Of a stretch of 25,696 nucleotides of DNA, positions 1 to 9,761 are shown one piece after another; within the stretch, counting starts at the first letter, position 1, and each line of letters starts with the position of its first letter. A program made the position numbers and the translations under genes. The stretch comes from Pelargonium cotyledonis. Its lineage: Eukaryota > Streptophyta > Magnoliopsida > Geraniales > Geraniaceae. Under the pieces are notes generated by a model. That model saw only the letters and a program-made list of their open reading frames with translations, searched no databases and was not told the DNA's origin. The DNA is taken from assembly GCA_036897625.1 (NCBI GenBank), contig JAYMTA010000646.1:1-25696 (forward strand), in the 5' to 3' direction.

Positions 1-12
1 TCAAATGTGGAA

Positions 13-246
13 TCAGAAAAGACTAGAAAAGATCCCATCAGACACAATAGCTCCAATTTTCTTGTGATTAACCTTTGTGTATGACCCATCACTTGTGACA
101 AGTATCAACCTACAAGCCCTAGAGTCCACAATATATCCATGGATGGAAGTTTCAGGTCCCACAACACACATGAAGATGAACAAACAAGGCTTGTCATTTG
201 TCAAAACCACACCAATGGCATAGAAATATGGAGACAAAATTAGCAT
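13..246 (-). other. Unassigned 77-codon ORF, possible gene or exon remnant
   Basis: An open frame of 77 codons runs on the minus strand from an ATG at 246 to a stop at about 13. An in-frame TGA lies just upstream of the ATG, so any further N-terminal coding would need splicing. The protein mixes hydrophobic stretches with ordinary polar residues (for example IHGYIVDSRACRL and SYTKVNHKKIGAIV), so it is less biased than most chance ORFs here. I recognise no family in it. It could be the last exon of a gene, a worn pseudogene, part of a transposable element, or chance. No splice site or promoter supports it. Confidence 0.2.
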
Positions 247-1162
247 GAGTTTTCAAACAACTGTGCATGCAGTATTGGCCTTCCCATATATTGACCCATA
301 TGTGCCTATTTTGCGTCAAAACTAACCTCACCTCCCACATGTTTTAGGGTACACCATCACATGGGTGTGAGCCCCAACCTTGCCGGTGATCAACCCAACC
401 AATCCATCTTATCCCCACAGACATCGCTTGACTTTAAGTTATAGCTGAGATCATTTTGTGGTTACAGTGGAGATGACAATTGATCAGATTTTGAATTTTT
501 AAAATATTTTAGTTTGGTTGTGTTCTGGGACAGGTTTTTGTTTTTAAAATATAATGAGCTGAATCATGTGGTTTTGTTTATCCCAACTCAAAAGCTAGTC
601 AAATCAGATCAAATAGAATAAAAATCGGTTTTGATTTCTTATCAAGCATAGATTATGGACCGATTACAAGATCATTAGGAGTGATTGTGGCCAAAATGCA
701 CTACAATTTTAAGTTTTTAGCTCGATTTTTCGCGAGTGAATCATTGGCTTGTAAAGGTGGTAGTGTAATGTGAATAGGGATGGAGAGTTCGAAATTGTAT
801 TGTCCTCTTTTTTTCTTACGATAATGACATTTATAAGGAAATATCCAACCAGTTTTGACAAGCATCTTCGTAGTGACAAACCTTGTTTAAGTAGAAAGTT
901 GTGTATAACATTGACTTCACGGGTCTTCAATTCTTGTTCTTCTTTCCCCATTGTTTAAAAGTCAGGCGCACGTAGATTTTGCGAGATCACAATAATAAAA
1001 ATTACAGAAGACGCGATAATATCTATCCGTTTATTTTCACGCTAACACGTGACATGTGTGTATTTGATGAACATCATATTATACATGTCATTAAAAAATA
1101 CTAGAGCGCTCTTAGTTGACAGTACATGCTGTGATTGTGAAACCGTAATTGGGTTTATTTTC

Positions 1163-1300
1163 TGGCCCATTATTTTCAGGCCCAATAGATGAAGATCAAC
1201 CATGCATGTCCAATCCATGAGCACCAAAATCACAGGTCAATCAACAGTCAAATTAACTGTATTCAATAGATGGCTGTTAATAACGGTCGAAATTCCCGCG
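1163..1300 (+). promoter_or_regulatory. Candidate RING-gene promoter: site II and E2F/AACGG motifs
   Basis: Two GGCCCA motifs (the reverse of TGGGCC site II) occur about 16 bp apart near 1164-1185. Downstream, an AACGG core near 1282 precedes ATTCCCGC at 1292-1299, which matches the plant E2F consensus WTTSSCSS. In plants site II and E2F motifs are associated with proliferating cells, and AACGG is the core of mitosis-specific activator sites. The motifs lie 200-350 bp upstream of the proposed start codon. Function is inferred from motif matches alone. Confidence 0.35.
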
Positions 1301-1425
1301 CCGCTATAACCGCCACGCCGCACGCTTTTAACCCAAATTTATCTTTTTCTCATATTTTTCTATTCCACACCAAACCCACACCCACAAAAAAAAAAATCTC
1401 TGAGAAGAAGAACACAACACTCTTT

Positions 1426-1446
1426 CTTCTTCTTCTTCTTCTTCTT
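1426..1446 (+). repeat. CTT trinucleotide microsatellite
   Basis: Seven CTT units in a pyrimidine-rich stretch. It lies where the 5' UTR of the RING gene is expected. CTT-rich leaders are common in plant transcripts. Confidence 0.8.
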
Positions 1447-1514
1447 TTCAGTTCTGTTTGTAATTAACATTTCAAAACACAATTTCTTGTATTATTTCAT
1501 TTTATTATATAATA

Positions 1515-2955
1515 ATGCACCAATGTTCGTTAGTTTCAGCAGACAAATCCAAGTAACCCATATTTTTTTTTCCACAGATTTATATTCGTTTTTACAGTTA
1601 TTTATCAGCATTAACTAATTTCAAATGATGATGCTTGTAGAAACCAAGAAGACTATACCAAGAATCCAACCATTTCTAATAATCAGCTTCTGGTAATTTG
1701 CACCTACCATATCTCTGTAATTCATGTCAGTTGTTTTGTCAGAAAAATGTAAATTAATTTCTTGTTATGCAGACATGTCCAGCTTCTTCTCAAGAACCAC
1801 CCCCAACTTCTGGTGAAGCTTCAAGCAAGATTGTCTTTTACAATTCACAATGCAGATGCATTGTGCTTCCCAACATATCGATCCCGAATCGGATATTGGC
1901 TGTTTCTGATAATTATTCATCACAAAGAGGATTAATCATCTCAAGAAGGTGCCTCCTGCCACTTCAGGTCTTGAACACCAGGACTATACCAAATGGCCTA
2001 TCAGAACCTCCTAGTCTCACATCTTCATCATACATAATTGAGCATACAAGAAGCACCAATTATGGTTGCAGATCATTGTCTCCTGTTACCAATGCCATCA
2101 CTACTCTTCTCCCCAATTCTCGGGGGCTTCCACGAATCCAGCATCGACCTTTCTTGCATCTCCCTCAGCCGAATGATTCCGGGGTGCAGATCAATGAAGC
2201 TCAAATGGATCTAATGAGGCAGCTAGTTATGGAATCAGTTCTTTATGTCCATAGATTGGCTGTGGTAGAGTTCACCACTTTAATATCTCAGCATGGGGTA
2301 ATTTACTAATTTGCCTAAAACTTCTTGTATGTGTCATTGGTTACATTTTGCTTGAAAATGACATTCTAAGTACTGGACAGGATGTTCAAGTCTCGAATCA
2401 GTCGACCTATGTATCCGCTGCTCGTGACAATCACTATACAGATCAGTTATGGCTCGATGTAGATAACCTGTCGTACGAGGTAATATAGTATTGATCTTAG
2501 TACTATATGCTTTAGGAGCTTGCACTTGCTTATGATCTATGGTTCATGGCATGCCTTATTTAGGAGCTGTTGGCTTTGGAAGACCACATAGGGTATGTAA
2601 GCACAGGATTGTCTGAGGATGCAATTTTAATCTCTCTCAGACATAGCAAATATTTTCTGCTTGCAGTAGAGAATTCTCAGAGAGAATCTTGCAGCATCTG
2701 CCAGGTATTTTAACATTGAAACTACTCTTACTAGAACGAGTCAAATTAACCGGTTACTAACTTGAAATGCTCGATGGTTTTTTCGTACAGGAGAATTACA
2801 TGGAAGAGGACGAGTTGGGAACGCTAGACTGCGGCCACGGGTTCCATATTGCTTGTATTAAGAGATGGCTAACCTGCAAAAACAGCTGCCCTATATGCAA
2901 ATCCACTGGTTTGTGCATATTAGGACCCTCATTGCAACAAATAGATGGTCCCTAA
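1515..2955 (+). CDS. RING-H2 finger E3 ubiquitin ligase (probable)
   Basis: Probable E3 ubiquitin ligase that recruits an E2 enzyme through a C-terminal RING-H2 finger. Proposed exons are 1515-1552, 1641-1692, 1773-2297, 2381-2479, 2564-2704 and 2791-2955, giving about 339 residues. The finger is complete: C281-x2-C284-x14-C299-x-H301-x2-H304-x2-C307-x10-C318-x2-C321, with the RW pair before C314. The segment before it (SYEELLALEDHIGYVSTGLS) is typical of the plant MBR1/MBR2-like and RLIM-like RING group. Residues 1-200 are Ser/Pro/Thr-rich and look disordered. The gene ends about 175 bp from the 3' end of CRR6, tail to tail. Exons 3-6 are well supported. Exons 1 and 2 rest on in-phase joining, a GTAACC donor and a TTAACTAAT branch-like sequence before the acceptor at 1640, so the N-terminus is uncertain. 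The protein is shorter than MBR1/2. The substrate is unknown. Confidence 0.8.
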
Positions 2956-3130
2956 AATTATTCAGAATCTGTTATATTGGAGAAAATTTATTAAATTTGT
3001 TTCTCCTCTGTCAAATTTTTGTTGTCCTATGTTTGTAACTACATTGATCATAAGCTAATAGCTCCTTAATGTAAAAATGGTGTCTTTTTGATTCATACAA
3101 CATAAGAACTTGCCTGAGAATCTTGAATCT

Positions 3131-4154
3131 TTAAGGTAGAGAAAGAGGATTTTTATCCACCAAGTCGAAAAGTTCATCTCCAATTCCGAAACCAAGCATC
3201 CTGGCCATGTCATAAGTCTTCAGCTTAGGCTTGGGGATATTGTGCTGCTTTAACCAAGCATACACAATGAAAACCTTCTTCATCACAAACAACTCCAGCG
3301 CCTCGGGGTTAAAAACTACCCCCATTCTTGCACTCATCTAGCATCACCAAAATGTTAAATTTTTCTATTAGGCCAATGCAGCAATAGTACCCTTAATTAT
3401 GCATTGATTCGATACAATGTTACCTGGTGAGGAACCAACATGGCAGCGTAACGAGCAAGCTCCCCCGCTCGCCAGTCCAACAAAACAGGCAGCCATGGAT
3501 ACATGGAATCAAGTCTCACAAACCAGAGTCTTATATCAGGAAACTCCGAGAGCTCTCGGATATCATAAGGGTCTTCTCTCGTGTAGTTAATGGTAAAGCC
3601 GATTGTTCGCTCAAGAAAGTCTTTTGGATCAACTGTATGCACAAAAATGCATATAAGGCCACATAGCAAATACATGTTTATAACTATCAATTTACACTAA
3701 AACTCACCAGATAGAGGGGAGGCCATTCCAGTTGCAGATTGAAATGGGGACAAGTCTAGCCCGCGAATAATATCATTATCAATAACTACATCGAACCGTC
3801 CCTCAGAGGGAGGCAATGGAGGGTCCACTTTAGGTGAATCTGTTCATCAAAATCTGATGAAAACATGAAACTTTGCAAAAATGAAGTAATTGAGCTAAAA
3901 CATGAAATGAGTAGTTGTTACGTACCGTCTTCTTCTTCGAACATGGGGAGGTCGAAGTTTCCAGAGGGATTGAAGGCCACAGATACTGCAACATGTCCTT
4001 GTGGCCAATTGTTGTTAAACAGAAAAAAACTGGGAAAACAAGTGAGTGAATGGTCTGCTGATGAGAAGGGTTTGCAGGAAATCCATGGAACAACATGTTG
4101 TAATGAAGAAGGAGAGAGTGGAATTAAGGGTTTGGTAGCCATAGCCATAGCCAA
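3131..4154 (-). CDS. CRR6: Chlororespiratory reduction 6, chloroplast NDH assembly factor
   Basis: Plastid protein of the CRR6 (DUF1817) family, which is shared with cyanobacteria. In Arabidopsis, CRR6 is a stromal factor needed to assemble the hydrophilic arm of the chloroplast NDH complex, which works in cyclic electron flow. Exons read 4154-3926, 3839-3708, 3632-3424 and 3337-3131, all joining in phase, for 258 residues (family about 250). Residues 1 to about 60 are Ser/Pro-rich with few acidic residues, which fits a transit peptide. The conserved core spans about 120-250: PKDFLERTIGF, TREDPYDIRELSEFPDIRLW, YPWLPVLLDWRAGELARYA and the MARMLGFGIGDELFDLV tail. The first codons repeat Met-Ala, so nearby in-frame starts are possible. 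The gene is divergent from the plastid methyltransferase gene and tail to tail with the RING gene. No disruption is visible. Identification rests on recalled family resemblance and is strong. Confidence 0.9.
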
Positions 4155-4172
4155 ACCAAGCTAATATTAAGT

Positions 4173-4198
4173 GAACAGAACAGAACAGAACAGAACAG
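4173..4198. repeat. GAACA pentanucleotide microsatellite
   Basis: Five perfect GAACA units (TGTTC on the CRR6 strand) lie 19-44 bp upstream of the CRR6 start codon, probably in its 5' UTR or core promoter. A useful length polymorphism is likely. Confidence 0.9.
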
Positions 4199-4594
4199 TT
4201 GATATAGTTTTCTACTGTTATTTCAGTTTATCTGCTTTTGCTTGTGGCCTTGTGTTTTAAATGCTCATATCATATCCTTTGTGAGGAGGAATTATAGCAT
4301 GTGCCTCGCATCCATCATCTACTATGCTACCCCCAATAGATTTTTGATATATTTTTTTTCTTAATCATGAGGTTTCTTAAGTGGGTTATACACTTATACG
4401 GTTATACCTCACTCAGACTGATTCTCATTAGAACAGGTAGAACAATAAAGGCGAAAAAATTCTTCCTACTAAATTTTAACGTAATTGCATTGTCTAAGTC
4501 TCGAACATAATGTTTTAGGTTAAGCTGAAACAACCGTTTATGCTCGTTTGATGAGTCCCAATAGATTAACTGCTTCTAAAAATGATTAAAATAT

Positions 4595-4922
4595 TATTCT
4601 CTCCGTTCTAAAATGAATATTTTATTTTTATTTTTTTTTATAAAAATTAAGAATTACAAGATAATTTAGCGTGTTTTTAATATAACATTCACTTTTCACC
4701 TAGACTTTATTTGCAGATCTACTCATGTGCATAAGTGATAAGAATAATATGAGAAAAATAAAAATATAATAACCTAAAAATAAAAACATAACTCTCAATT
4801 TAAAACAAATAATTTAGACAAATAAGATATTTATGGGGCAAAATGAGTAATATTTTTGTGGAGATCAATTGACTTTCTTTTAGGCCTCCCCACCGTACGC
4901 CTCGTATTGGGACGAGGGAGTA
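4595..4922. mobile_element. Stowaway-like MITE (degenerate)
   Basis: An AT-rich stretch of about 325 bp begins with TA then TTCTCTCCGTTCTAAAAT and ends with ATTGGGACGAGGGAG then TA. The reverse of the right end, CTCCCTCGTCCCAAT, resembles the left end and the common plant Stowaway terminus CTCCCTCCGTCCC. The flanking TA on both sides fits the TA target duplication of Tc1/mariner elements. The inverted repeats are imperfect, and the right part overlaps the promoter duplication, so the exact right border is uncertain. Confidence 0.45.
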
Positions 4923-4974
4923 ACATTTTTGAGGAGACCAATTGACCTTCGTATGGGCCTCCCCCACCACACGC
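4845..4974. repeat. Tandem duplication, 73-bp period, in the methyltransferase promoter
   Basis: Two imperfect copies begin GAGTAAtATTTTTG at 4845 and GAGTAAcATTTTTG at 4918. Both continue with GGAGAyCAATTGACyTTC, then a GGGCCTCC or AGGCCTCC run and CCACC. The 73-bp period holds over about 57 aligned bases. Between the copies, CCTCGT (4900-4905) and ACGAGG (4912-4917) form a perfect 6-bp inverted repeat with a 6-bp loop. The second copy ends about 60 bp from the start codon, in a position to affect the core promoter or leader. Confidence 0.75.
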
Positions 4975-5032
4975 ATGTTCATACAAAACACAACCGAAAA
5001 ACACAAACCGCAAAGCAATTCATCAAATCGCA

Positions 5033-8000
5033 ATGGCGATCGCTTCGGTTTCTCTGAAGCCAGCTCTGTTTCCTAAACACCCTCACTTTTCTTTCAATTC
5101 TCGTCTCCATTTCTCCGATTCTCTCCGGTTCGCCCCCACCGTCCGGGCTAGCTCCGCCGCAGTCGCTGTGGAACCGGTACGCCCGCTCTTCCTTCTTCTT
5201 CTTACTCTGCTTTTAATTCTTTTCCACTCTTTTGGGTGTCCGAGAATTCATTTACTTTATGTGTTTGTTTGGCGGCTGAGAAAGTAGTGAGAAAATGAAG
5301 GAAATAAGACCAAATTGTTTTGCTTATTAAATGGCTGTTGGAGTTTAGGAGGACTCTTGTTTGATTGTGAGCAAAAACGACAGACAATTGGCTCATATTC
5401 TATGAGCAGCCACCACAGCTAATGCAATATATTTGATATGGAATAGTGATACTAGTGAAATGTGAAGATATGATGGCAAATAAGTATCCATAAAACTTGT
5501 GAATTGAACCTTTGAGAGAATATAGTAGCTTCCATTGAAATTAAAGGCTTTGTATTAACTAGGATTTTTGTTTCCAGGATCTCAGTACTCAGCAAAGTCA
5601 AAACCTAGAAGATGATTTGTTTGCATGCCCAGTTTGCTATGAACCTCTGATAAGGAAAGGTCCTCCAGGTCTTAACGTGTAAGTTGGAATACCCAATGAA
5701 ACATTAAGGTGATGCTTGTTTTCTTAATTTCGAGTATAGTTAATCTGTTAGGATTTTGACATGACGTAATCCTTTCAGGCCAGCAATCTACAGGTCTGGT
5801 TTCAAGTGCAAAGTTTGCAACAGATCATACTCCAGCAAAGATCTATATCTGAATCTTACCGTTACTGCTGGACTGAAGGAGTACACTGAAGTTAAACCAA
5901 CTGGGACAGAGCTATTCCGGTATAGATTCGATGCTGTTCATCACTATATTGCACATTGCATGAATTTTATTTCACACAATGGGTACCGTATATTATTGTT
6001 TAGATTTACTTGACTTGGATAAGCAAGGAAACCACATGGACGTGTTTGTGCAGAAGGAATAGTTGGAATTGTACTCTCCCTTAAATACATCTTCTGGAAA
6101 AAATTCTTTCTACTGAAGAGTGAAGAGAGGCTTAGCATAGAGATTGATGTTTTACGTTCTCATTGAATTTTGGCCTTAAACTCTGTTGAATTTATAAATG
6201 ATATTAAACATGATATCAAAATTCTGTAAGAAACATTCATAGTTTACCACTTGACCTTTGACCTTTTGCAGGAGTCCACTTGTTTCATTCTTATATGAAA
6301 GAGGCTGGCGCCAAAGTTTTAATCAAAGCGGCTTTCCCGGCCCTGATGAAGAGGTATGGCATCCTTGGCTGATACAAAGAAGCATTGGGAAGAGACATGG
6401 AAGACTTGTTGTCCTATGTCGATCTCTGAAGACTTACTGTAATAGGGACTCGTTAATTTTAAGGAATTAAAGCCTTGTGAAATGGAAATAGTCTATAGTT
6501 GTCCACTACTATGAAACTCTTCTGCTGAATTCAGAGTCATGAGTTATATGATAACCATGTAACAATCATTGTATATTACAGTTCAAAATGGCTCAGGAGT
6601 ACTTCAAATCTACAGAAGGTGGGCTTCTAGTAGATGTCAGCTGTGGGAGTGGTTTGTTTTCAAGGAAATTTGCCAAGTCTGAGGCCTATTATGGAGTCGT
6701 TGCTCTTGATTTTTCCGAAAATATGCTTCGCCAATGTTATGATTTCATTAAAAAGGACGATACTTTATCAACTACGTAAGTTTCGTCGCCTCTCTTATTT
6801 CTGTAATTCGACTATTGGAAGAGAAATGACTTTTCTGATTCATGTTTGATTGGAGCTATGCAGCAATCTTGCTCTTGTCAGGGCAGATGTTTCTCGGCTT
6901 CCCTTCTCATCTGGTTCAGTTGATGCTGTTCATGCTGGGGCAGCTTTGCATTGTTGGCCATCTCCTTCAAATGCAGTAAGTTTGATTGTTTATTCTGGGT
7001 CCATTGTTAAAATCTGAGGGATTTATGAGCTGGAAAATCTAAATTGTGGAATAAGACTATTATATACCAGTTGAAAAGATCACTTAGTTATTGATTTTTG
7101 CTTTTCCTATTTCCCTCCTTTGTCCCGCAATTGGGGATCCCACATGGATCATTATGTTGATATGGTCCATTGCATCTATTGTAGCTGACTGGAAATCATA
7201 GGAGCTATCTTACCCAATGGGTCTCTGTTATTATTAGTTCACGAAATGGTTAAATAATGGCTTTGTGTAGCTGCATATACTTTTGTTCCATTACATTGTG
7301 GCATGAAGCTTTTCTGTTGTTATGGAATTGCTCTCTTCCTTAATAGTATGGCTATATTCAGTGTTTTCCTTGCTAGTGTTTCTATAATCATTATTTGTCG
7401 GTGGCTTGTTGAAATGACTCTATCCATATGTATATATGTCAGATTGCTGAAATCAGTCGTATATTGCGAAGTGGTGGGGTCTTTGTGGGAACTACTTTTC
7501 TTCGATATACTTCATCTACTCCCCTGATAGTACGGCCTCTTAGGCAGGTAATGTTTGTTCTCACATAAGGCTTCATAGTATTTAGAAGTATCTTCCATGG
7601 GCATATTTGTTACATTCTTTTGGATGATCACCATTTTCATGGGGAATGTGCTCATTACTGGGACCATAGAGGTCTGGCCCACTCTATCTTTCACTTTTTA
7701 CAAATCAATGAGCAAAAATGGTTAAAATAAAGAAAATTAACTTATATATTAGATTTCTCTTATGGCCGTGAAAGAACATTGAACCTTTGGATTCCTAAAT
7801 ACTAGAAACTTCAGATAAAAGAGACCCTTTTTCCCTTATTATATTATGACTGACATTTATTTGCTGGTAAAATAATGAACCAACAATATTTTCATTTCAG
7901 AGATTCAATTCATTGACCAAAACAAATATGTGTATGTTTAACATTTTCGTAACTCCATTCATCCTTGCATCCGCAGAATACTCTTACTAGTTTCTCCGTG

Positions 8001-8430
8001 CCTGATAAGTGGACATTTACTTTAGTAATCTGCAAAATCCATATTAAACCACACTATTCTCGCCTTTCATTTCTCCATAATGTATAGTTCAGGCAAACAA
8101 GTTCATGGTTCTCTTTTCATATTGTCATAACTTTAAAGCATTAACTGAACAAACTGTGACTGACCTTGGCCAAATTACCAGGTCTTGGATAGAGTAGTTG
8201 CATTGGGATCTCTATCATAACTGATAGATTGTTTGAAAGGTTCAATGAACCCTGTAATATTTTGTTAAGTCGGGAGTTGACACTGTCCATTTGTATGGCA
8301 GAGAATTCTGCAGATCTATAACTATTTGACAGAGGAAGAGATTGAGGATGTGTGCACATCATGTGGCCTTACAAACTACACAAGCAAAGTTCAACAATCC
8401 TTCATCATGTTCTCTGCTCAGAAGCCTTGA
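5033..8430 (+). CDS. Chloroplast SAM-dependent methyltransferase with N-terminal zinc ribbon
   Basis: Class I SAM-dependent methyltransferase of the plant family that includes Arabidopsis At1g78140 and At2g41040, which are plastid proteins with unsettled substrates. Exons are 5033-5176, 5578-5678, 5779-5919, 6272-6353, 6582-6775, 6864-6975, 7443-7547 and 8302-8430. All join in phase, giving 335 residues against about 350 in the family. Residues 1 to about 45 are Ser/Ala/Arg-rich and suit a transit peptide. Two Cys pairs, C65-x2-C68 and C92-x2-C95, form a probable zinc ribbon like that before the methyltransferase fold of bacterial RlmA. Motif I for SAM is VDVSCGSG at 173-180, followed by ALDFSENML, the RADVSRLPF segment and the ISRILRSGGVFVGTT strand. 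The C-terminus is family-typical (EEEIEDVCTSCGL, FIMFSAQKP). Introns 6 and 7 are longest, at 467 and 754 bp. No break is seen. The substrate could be a small molecule or RNA. Confidence 0.9.
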
Positions 8431-9212
8431 AACCGGGTTCGACTCAATAGAAATATCATTTCTCCATACTTGTCTCTATCATATTCCTTGTCAATATGTT
8501 GTACAATGTCGTCTATTTTCACTGAAGTTGTGTAAACTATACTTGGAAAGGTGATAATCTGGACCAGATGTACATTGTTATTAATGAACAATGTAATATT
8601 TAATTGTCTGATTAAGAATAAAATAAGCTTAAGGAATACCATTAAAAGGTTCATTATCTGTCGCTAATGACACTATAACAGCCTCACTAACTATACACAT
8701 TGATAATAGTGTAAGGTAGTGGTCCAGAGGTTCTCAGAGTTGCTAGCTAATGCTCTCTTCCACTGTTCCGCACCTTTATAATCTGTGTTAAACTTGTTCC
8801 TTATTGGCGGGATTCGTCAACTAACTCTGATTTCTTAATATGTAACATGCTGACTCAAAATGCCCCATACTGATCTAGTTTTTATTTGTATTTTTTATGT
8901 TTCATCTTAATATTTGGTCTTATACTCTTAAAAAATCTACAGAATCTGTAGAATATATGAATTTGCAACAAGTATAATACACATTGCATAGTTTTATTGG
9001 GTGGCTATGGAGCCATGAATTGGTGTGTCATCATTGAAGTGCTGTCTGATTTAGTAATGATATGATGATGATATTTCTCCCAAACTATTTGGGGCATCAT
9101 GCTTCAAAATTTGAGCTCTGATCATGGTCCTGTCTGGATTTTCAGGCAAGTAGCTTGGGTTCATATGATCACCACTCTTATTTTCTATTTAAGTTTTTGG
9201 GAATTGGCTCTG

Positions 9213-9761
9213 CACGTGACCGACCTTGTCCTTGAAGTTTAGTGCTTGCTAATATAATAGCACATGTGGAGAAGGCTGAGCCAATAAAGAAACAAAACAA
9301 AAGTTGGTTTCAGTCACAGTCTGCAGAGGGATCCCCTCGTGCGGCTCACACGCTGACTCCTCTCTGTTTCTTCTTCTATATTTATATTAAGATCACTAAT
9401 GGCTTTTTTAGGGTCTCATCTCTGTGCAGCAACTACTTGGGATCTTTGACCATTGACTCACTACCAACAACAAAAAATACATAGAACATGAATGAATGAA
9501 TTAAAAGAGGAATAATTTGGTCGTCCAAGACACCCTTATTTGCTTTGGACATTGGGGTTAATTTTTTTATAATTCAGGTCATTGGATCCCTTGCACGTGA
9601 GGTTCTTACCTAGTCACCTTTCTGCTTTTCATGGCATGTGGGTGTGGCCATCTCTTTGTTTGATTATTTACCAGGTACTTATCTTTATTTCTCTTAAATT
9701 TTGTTTGTTAAGAGTAATTTTTTCCTTAGATTATTTGGTTTAATAATCAACTATGCACGTG
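9213..9761. promoter_or_regulatory. Three G-box (CACGTG) motifs
   Basis: Perfect CACGTG hexamers lie at 9213-9218, 9594-9599 and 9756-9761, each preceded by TG or AT then G (GCACGTG). bZIP and bHLH factors bind G-boxes. They lie over 3.6 kb from the PLATZ start and about 0.8-1.3 kb past the methyltransferase stop, so any target gene is unclear. Confidence 0.3.

Larger units (their letters stand above)
247..1514. other. Gene-poor region upstream of the RING gene
   Basis: I see no convincing coding sequence here. The short ORFs at 709-951, 770-958, 1042-1233 and 1270-1467 are AT-rich, of low complexity, or lie in likely 5' UTR. The stretch holds a CACGTG G-box at 1046-1051, two GGCCCA site II-type motifs near 1164 and 1180, an ATTCCCGC E2F-like site at 1292-1299, and a CTT microsatellite near 1426-1446. 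The last part, from roughly 1360, looks like the transcribed leader of the RING gene. Confidence 0.5.
4199..5032. promoter_or_regulatory. Divergent intergenic region between CRR6 and the methyltransferase gene
   Basis: 878 bp separate the two start codons (4154 and 5033), and both genes encode predicted plastid proteins. The region must hold both promoters. The half near the methyltransferase gene contains the MITE-like element and the tandem duplication listed separately. The 50 bp before 5033 are A/C-rich with no ATG and look like a short leader. The ORFs on the minus strand at 4800-5033 come from the repeated sequence and are not genes. Confidence 0.5.

Noticed and set aside
1270..1467. 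65-codon plus-strand ORF before the RING gene
   Set aside because: It is mostly a leader-like, CTT-repeat-encoded poly-Leu stretch, and its frame does not join exon 2 in phase.
3865..4164. 99-codon plus-strand ORF
   Set aside because: It is antisense to CRR6 exon 1 and has no independent support.
4800..5033. Minus-strand ORFs in the divergent promoter
   Set aside because: They run through the tandem duplication and MITE-like sequence and have no family features.
7303..7527. 74-codon plus-strand ORF
   Set aside because: It covers intron 6 and reads exon 7 of the methyltransferase gene in another frame.
9242..9484. 80-codon plus-strand ORF
   Set aside because: No motif, no splice support, and low-complexity content.
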